Assembly (NCBI GenBank): GCA_900543305.1
Contig: UQQZ01000021.1
Location: forward strand, 1 to 36,941
Length of the DNA stretch: 36,941 nucleotides
DNA from: an uncultured Oscillospiraceae bacterium
Lineage (GTDB): Bacteria; Bacillota; Clostridia; Oscillospirales; Acutalibacteraceae
Direction of reading: 5' to 3'
The notes under the pieces: model-generated
Databases searched by the model: none
Told to the model about the DNA's origin: nothing
The model's input: only the letters and a program-made list of their open reading frames with translations
Shown: piece by piece, positions 33,170 to 36,941 of the stretch
Position numbering within the stretch: position 1 is the first letter of the stretch
How the letters are laid out: each line of letters opens with the position of its first letter
Made by a program: the position numbers and the translations under genes

Positions 33170-34111
33170 ATGAAAATCGTATTGTTAGAGGGCCTTGGGG
33201 TTTCCGACCAGGTGTTGGAGCGTCACGCCGAAAAGCTGGCATCTATGGGCCATACCTTTGTGGCCTACCCCAAGGACGCCGACCCCCAGATTCAGGTGGA
33301 GAGAAGCCAGGATGCGGATGTGATCATGCTGGCCAATATGCCCCTGGCCCCGGCGGTGCTGGAGGCTGCCCAATCTCTGAAATTCATTGATGTGGCCTTC
33401 ACCGGCGTGGACCACATCCCTATGGAAGCGGCAAGAAAGCGGGGCATTGCCGTCAGCAACGCCTCTGGCTACGCCACTCAGGCTGTGGCGGAGCTCTGCA
33501 TCAGTTTTATGATCCAGCTGCTGCGCAACGTGAAACAGACCGAGGACCGCTGCCGGCACGGCGGCACCAAGGACGGCCTGGTAGGCAACCTGCTGTGTGG
33601 GAAAACAGTGGGCATTGTTGGTGCCGGGGCCATTGGAAAAAAAGTAGCCTCTCTGTGCAAGGCCTTCGGCTGCACCGTCTTGGCCTACAACCGGAGCACC
33701 GTTTCCCACCCGGCCATCGACGCTCAGGTTTCCTTGGAGGAGCTTTTGCAGCGCTCCGACATCGTCTCCCTCCATTGCCCCCTGACAGAGGCCACCAAGG
33801 GCATGATCGGCAAAGAGCAGTTGTCCCAGATGAAAAAGACCGCTGTCCTTATCAACACAGCCCGGGGCGGTGTTGTAGATTCCGCAGCCCTGGCCGCCGC
33901 ATTGGAGGATGGGGAAATCGCTGGCGCTGCCTGCGACGTGTTCGAGATGGAGCCTCCTGTGCCCCAGGACCACCCCCTGCTACACTGCCCCAACACCATT
34001 GTCACCCCCCATATCGCCTTTGCCTCCGTGGAGTCCCTAGAGCAGCGGGCGGAAATCGTCTTTAATAACCTCTATTCTTGGTTGGAAGGCAAGCAGCTCA
34101 ACGCTGTGTAA
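33170..34111 (+). CDS. D-isomer-specific 2-hydroxyacid dehydrogenase
   Basis: A 313-residue NAD(P)-dependent oxidoreductase of the D-2-hydroxyacid dehydrogenase family (as in phosphoglycerate, lactate or hydroxypyruvate reductases). The catalytic domain occupies both ends; the nucleotide-binding domain (about 100-285) has the Rossmann motif GIVGAGAIGKKVA. The catalytic residues are visible: R in NTARGGVVDS, E in CDVFEMEPPVP and H in VTPHIAFAS. The length is normal for the family, with no ACT domain, so it is not a long SerA. Ribosome site AGGAGGAG lies before ATG 33170. The substrate is unknown. GC content is higher than in the neighbouring relics, and the gene is intact. Confidence 0.93.
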   Translation: MKIVLLEGLGVSDQVLERHAEKLASMGHTFVAYPKDADPQIQVERSQDADVIMLANMPLAPAVLEAAQSLKFIDVAFTGVDHIPMEAARKRGIAVSNASGYATQAVAELCISFMIQLLRNVKQTEDRCRHGGTKDGLVGNLLCGKTVGIVGAGAIGKKVASLCKAFGCTVLAYNRSTVSHPAIDAQVSLEELLQRSDIVSLHCPLTEATKGMIGKEQLSQMKKTAVLINTARGGVVDSAALAAALEDGEIAGAACDVFEMEPPVPQDHPLLHCPNTIVTPHIAFASVESLEQRAEIVFNNLYSWLEGKQLNAV

Positions 34112-34224
34112 ACTACTTTTCTAGAAGAAAGCTTTGACGCTTTTACCAGTATGCGCAGTACACGGGACACAATCTAAAATCGCTATCTGCGACTTGACTG
34201 CTTTCCCAAACGGCGGTACTGTGT

Positions 34225-34359
34225 GACATCTTGGGCCGAGGTAGCCATGAGCTGGTCAACGGCTTCGAGGATGATACCCTTCGGCCCGGCGTGGATTCCA
34301 TCCGGGCTCAGGCGGCCACCATCCTGATGGATTTCGATTTGAATTTGATTAAAGAATAA
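34225..34359 (+). pseudogene. C-terminal SLH-domain fragment
   Basis: Encodes DILGRGSHELVNGFEDDTLR followed by PGVDSIRAQAATILMDFDLN and LIKE, then TAA. It matches the end of an SLH domain (…LVNGYEDGTLRPxxxITRAExATILMRF). Nothing upstream (34112-34224) completes it. It is the third SLH relic of the window. Confidence 0.6.
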
Positions 34360-34369
34360 AGATTTATGC

Positions 34370-34396
34370 AAAGGCTGGGAGAAATCCCGGCCTTTT
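34370..34396 (+). terminator. Intrinsic terminator
   Basis: AAAGGCTGGGA / TCCCGGCCTTT (11-bp stem, one G-U pair, GAAA tetraloop) followed by TTTTACTT. It is 10 bp after the SLH fragment stop and may serve the dehydrogenase transcript. Confidence 0.75.
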
Positions 34397-34464
34397 ACTT
34401 ACCCCCAAATGGGACTTGGGCTGCCTCGAAGGTTGAGGTGGAGAAAACAAAGAAAGAGACGTTG

Positions 34465-34517
34465 AAAAAATCCCTGTCCAAGGGTGGTGTAAATTTACCA
34501 AAAGGCAGGGATTTTTT
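34465..34517. terminator. Large bidirectional terminator-like hairpin
   Basis: AAAAAATCCCTG (34465-34476) pairs with CAGGGATTTTTT (34506-34517). The long loop contains TGGT…ACCA and GTAAATTTAC. T-runs lie on both strands. Confidence 0.6.
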
Positions 34518-34613
34518 CTTCGCCCGGATCGGAACGTTGAGCTGGACATAGGCCAGCCCTCTAGAATAGTGTTGGTGGTTGATAAAATAACCCGAAAGGA
34601 AGAACCGCCAATC

Positions 34614-34715
34614 ATGCCAAAGAAACGACTTACCACAAATGGCAATGTTTTCAAGTGTTCCGATAGCCGGTGGCAAAGCGATATCGGGATTGCGTACAAT
34701 TGGAAATTTGGTTGA
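34614..34715 (+). pseudogene. N-terminal fragment of a tyrosine integrase
   Basis: Encodes MPKKRLTTNGNVFKCSDSRW and then loses similarity before TGA. The start resembles that of conjugative-element integrases (MPKRRLTVNGKVYTRSDGRW…). A ribosome site GAAAGGAAG is still present. It is a possible scar of a lost mobile element. Confidence 0.45.
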
Positions 34716-34759
34716 AATATGCTAAAAATAAATGCAATACTTTCGTTGGGGGTAGGAAG

Positions 34760-35713
34760 ATGCTGTATGCGGTAATCGCTGATATTCATGGAAATTATCC
34801 TGCTTTGCAAGCGGTCTTGGAGGACGCGAAAAACGCTGGGGTGGAGCAGTATTTGTTTTTAGGCGATTATTTCACAGATTTGCCCTTTACCCATGAAATT
34901 TTGGAAACACTGATAGGTCTAAAAAATGCAGCTTTTGTATCGGGAAACCGGGAGTAGTATATGGAAAGTCTAAACCCAGCGCAACGCCACTGGGAGCAGT
35001 ACGCGGCATTGTTTTTGACGCGAGAAGCTTTAGGGGAGGAAGGGTTGTCTTGGATAGGCAAGTTGTCGAGATCCCTCCGCCTTTCCACACCGGAGGGATC
35101 CGGCACCCTTTTCTTGGAACATGTCCCCCCAGTACACACGGATTTCAGGGGCCAGAAAAGCCCTGCTTCCGGCGAACTGGACGAACAGTTTCCCACCCGG
35201 GATGCCACGCGCCAGGAAGTGGCCCAATATGTAAAGGAAAGTTTCTGGAAAAATCCAAATCTTTCGGAGGTTTTAAGCAGGGTAAACGCTCAGGTATATC
35301 TTCACGGCCACAACCATCTCCAATATGCCGTAGAGATAGGCGGGACACTGTTTTTAAATCCCGGCTCTTGTGGGCTGCCCCTAGATCAGCAAAGCGGGGC
35401 GCCCTACACCTTGTTGCGGGTTGAATCAGGCAGTTTTTGCGTGGAGGAGCGGCGCGTCCCTTATGATGTAGAGGGTGTTGTCAGGAAGGTGATGTGTTTT
35501 CCAAAGTACCGGGAAGCGGCAGGGTGGTATCAACTGAACAGTTGGCAGCTTTGCACCGCCAGGGATCACAGCCGGGTGTTATCTCGTTTCTTACAGGAGG
35601 AGAAGGAGCATACTTGTCCCCAAACTGACCAGGAGAATAACCAAGTGTTCCACAGGGCCCTTTCTCGTGCATGGGAGTATTATAAAAATCGCACATCCGG
35701 GGAGTTAAGTTAG
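34760..35713 (+). pseudogene. Metallophosphoesterase gene interrupted by an in-frame TAG
   Basis: One reading frame of about 317 codons has a single TAG at 34955-34957. Before it: MLYAVIADIHGNYPALQAVL (metal-binding DxH), FLGDYFTDLP (GDx2D-like) and the GNRE box. After it, in the same frame from TAT ATG: a long middle, YLHGHNHLQYA (the GHxH box) and FLNPGSCGLP, as in calcineurin-like YfcE-type phosphoesterases, then a C-terminal extension to 35713. All key motifs survive, so the stop is probably recent (for example CAG to TAG), a sequencing error, or is read through. Without readthrough, neither half has a complete metal site. The start ATG 34760 has GGGGGT upstream. Confidence 0.8.
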
Positions 35714-35798
35714 TGGTTGTGTGAATTAATTAGGAGAAAATTTACGATCTACAAAAAACATGGCAAGAATTTTGCGCTCACAGAATAGCAAAAAAGAG

Positions 35799-35845
35799 AA
35801 AACGCACCCGGAAAAGCCCGAAAAAGGCAAAACCGGGTGCGTTTT
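35799..35845. repeat. Dispersed repeat A, copy 4
   Basis: Perfect 13-bp stem AAAACGCACCCGG (35799-35811) / CCGGGTGCGTTTT (35833-35845), then GGGTGCTGGA. It is nearly identical to copies 1 and 2 in stem and flank. From 35714 to 35798 there is only AT-rich sequence without a gene. Confidence 0.75.
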
Positions 35846-35929
35846 GGGTGCTGGAACACTTGAAAACAGGTCAGAACAGGTGGTGGCGGATGAGAACACC
35901 TGCGAAAAAAGCTATAACATATAGTGCGG

Positions 35930-36225
35930 ACTTGTCTCGCCTGCCGGCTCGGTCGGGCCTGGACGCAGCCCACCGGGCTGCAGGCTCCCACGACACGCAC
36001 TGCGCGGGGCGCAGCCGCGCCTCGTTGCCAAGACATTCCGCACGCTAACGAAAAAAATCAGGTACCGCAACTGCGATACCTGATTTTTTTGGCAGGGGCA
36101 GAAGGACTTGGTCTTTGCTTCCGCTTCGGTCGGTTTGCGGCAGAGCGCCACTGGTGCTTGCGGTCTCGCCTACCGGCTCGGTCGGTCGTTAGGCAGCGTG
36201 CCACCGGCACGCAACGACCCCTTGA
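35930..36225. repeat. Dispersed repeat B, copy 3 (longest)
   Basis: GGACTTGTCTCGCCTGCCGG…CTCGGTCGG (shared with 26310-26340), then GCACTGCGCGGGGCGCAGCC…CGCTAACG (shared with 11639-11696). The hairpin is AAAAAAATCAGG…/…CCTGATTTTTTT (36051-36069, 36072-36090). Next come GGCAGGGGCAGAAGGACTTG (shared with copy 1) and GCGTGCC-ACC-GGCACGC with CCCCTTG. No coding capacity is recognised. It stands immediately upstream of the permease gene. Confidence 0.7.
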
Positions 36226-36288
36226 AAAGTCCAGCGAAACTTTTACACGCTTTGCGTGCGCTCATTTCACTTGGAAAGGAGCTGCTTC

Positions 36289-36941
36289 ATGAAAAACCGT
36301 ACCAAACTGCCCAATATATACCTGGGTGTGGTGCTTGCTCTGATGTATGTTCCCATCCTGCTGGTGATCCTTCAACGAGAGTAAGATCAGCTCCGTGTGG
36401 GGCGGATTTTCCCTGAAATGGTATGAGGAACTGTTCCGGGATGAGGATATGTTCCAGGCATTGTGGAATTCCATCGTTTTGGGAGTGCTCAGCAGCCTGT
36501 GCGCCGCCGTCATCGGCACCTTGGGCGCCTACGGCATGAGCAAGGTGAAATTCCCCTTGAAAGGCACTGTGGAATATATTTCCACCCTGCCCATTATGAT
36601 CCCCGAAATCATTTTGGGCATGGTGTTTATGGCGTTCTTTTCCCTCATTGGGCTGCCCTTCGGCATGACCACGTTGGTGATCGCCCACACGGCGTTTTGC
36701 ATCCCCTATGTGTTCATGCTGGTGAAGGCGCGGCTGGTGGGCATGGATAAAAGTTTGCCGGAAGCCGCTCAGGATCTGGGCGCTTCCCCTGCCAGGGTGT
36801 TTTTCGACATCACCCTGCCCTTGGTGTTTCCCGCCATTCTGTCCGGAATGCTTTTGGCCTTCGCCATGAGCATGGATGACGTGATCATCAGCGTGTTTGT
36901 CACCGGTGTGGATAACAACACCCTGCCGGTAAAGATCTATA
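36289..36941 (+). pseudogene. potC: PotC-like ABC permease, frameshifted and cut by the window end
   Basis: Starts MKNRTKLPNIYLGVVLALMY behind GGAAAGGAG, with the first membrane segment, then hits TAA at 36382. From about 36370 the next frame continues the same protein: FNESKISSVWGGFSLKWYEE, four or more hydrophobic segments, and the binding-protein-dependent permease EAA loop EAAQDLGASPARVFFDITLP. This matches PotC/YdcV-type permeases of spermidine/putrescine importers (family motif …VI-x-x-FN-S). ATCCTTCAAC can be derived from ATCTTCTCCTTCAAC by losing 5 nt between TTC repeats, which would explain the shift. The partner PotB and PotA genes are not upstream; repeat B is there instead. The rest lies outside. 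Confidence 0.82.

Noticed and set aside
33185..33973. 262-codon minus-strand open frame
   Set aside because: It lies wholly antisense to the intact dehydrogenase, is Gly/His-rich and unlike a real protein.
34955..34957. TAG as evidence of stop-codon reassignment
   Set aside because: The intact tyrosine recombinase (5464-6303) ends at a TAG and other genes end at TGA and TAA, so all three codons act as stops here.

Overview
The window looks like a chromosomal segment of a gut-type, Gram-positive, low-to-medium GC member of the Clostridia. Oscillospirales-like is my inference. It rests on AGGAGG-type ribosome sites, SLH-domain surface proteins, sortase-anchored pili, AgrC/LytTR and LytS regulators and abundant Rho-independent terminators. 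No rRNA, tRNA or CRISPR array is visible.

Layout. (1) 1-299: 5' part of a response regulator. (2) 1085-6303, minus strand: an SLH-domain surface protein, a tyrosine recombinase with a degenerate active site, a ~240-bp segment bounded by inverted repeats, and an intact tyrosine recombinase. The segment holds a sigma-A-like promoter pointing at the surface protein and a terminator-like hairpin. I read it as an invertible promoter (phase-variation switch), currently ON. (3) 6676-7702: SLH relic, unknown relic, small membrane protein. (4) 8010-10184: AraC regulator and MFS transporter. (5) 10480-13750: gene graveyard around one intact C39-like hypothetical gene. (6) 13761-23274, minus strand: seven-gene sortase pilus operon (coiled-coil protein, signal peptidase I, 1521-aa LPETG adhesin, LPSTG major pilin, class C sortase, LPQTG minor pilin, second sortase). 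(7) 23510-25652, plus strand: divergent LytS-type kinase and a response regulator with a SARP-like output domain, the obvious candidate regulator of the pili. (8) 26509-31689, minus strand: LytTR regulator, soluble AgrC-like kinase and two half-transporter ABC exporters. (9) 32074-34111: operator-like palindrome, aldo/keto reductase relic, GntR regulator and D-2-hydroxyacid dehydrogenase. (10) 34225-36941: SLH and integrase relics, a metallophosphoesterase interrupted by one stop codon, a composite repeat, and a frameshifted PotC-like permease cut by the window end.

Themes. The window is rich in cell-surface display (S-layer-type protein, pili) under layered control: DNA inversion for one and a two-component system for the other. 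Intergenic space carries two families of dispersed hairpin repeats (A: 934, 26223, 31881, 35799; B: 7778, 11639, 35985) and many decayed genes, including three SLH relics, which suggests repeated gain and loss of surface genes. All functional statements are from reading the sequence and family knowledge; no search was run.
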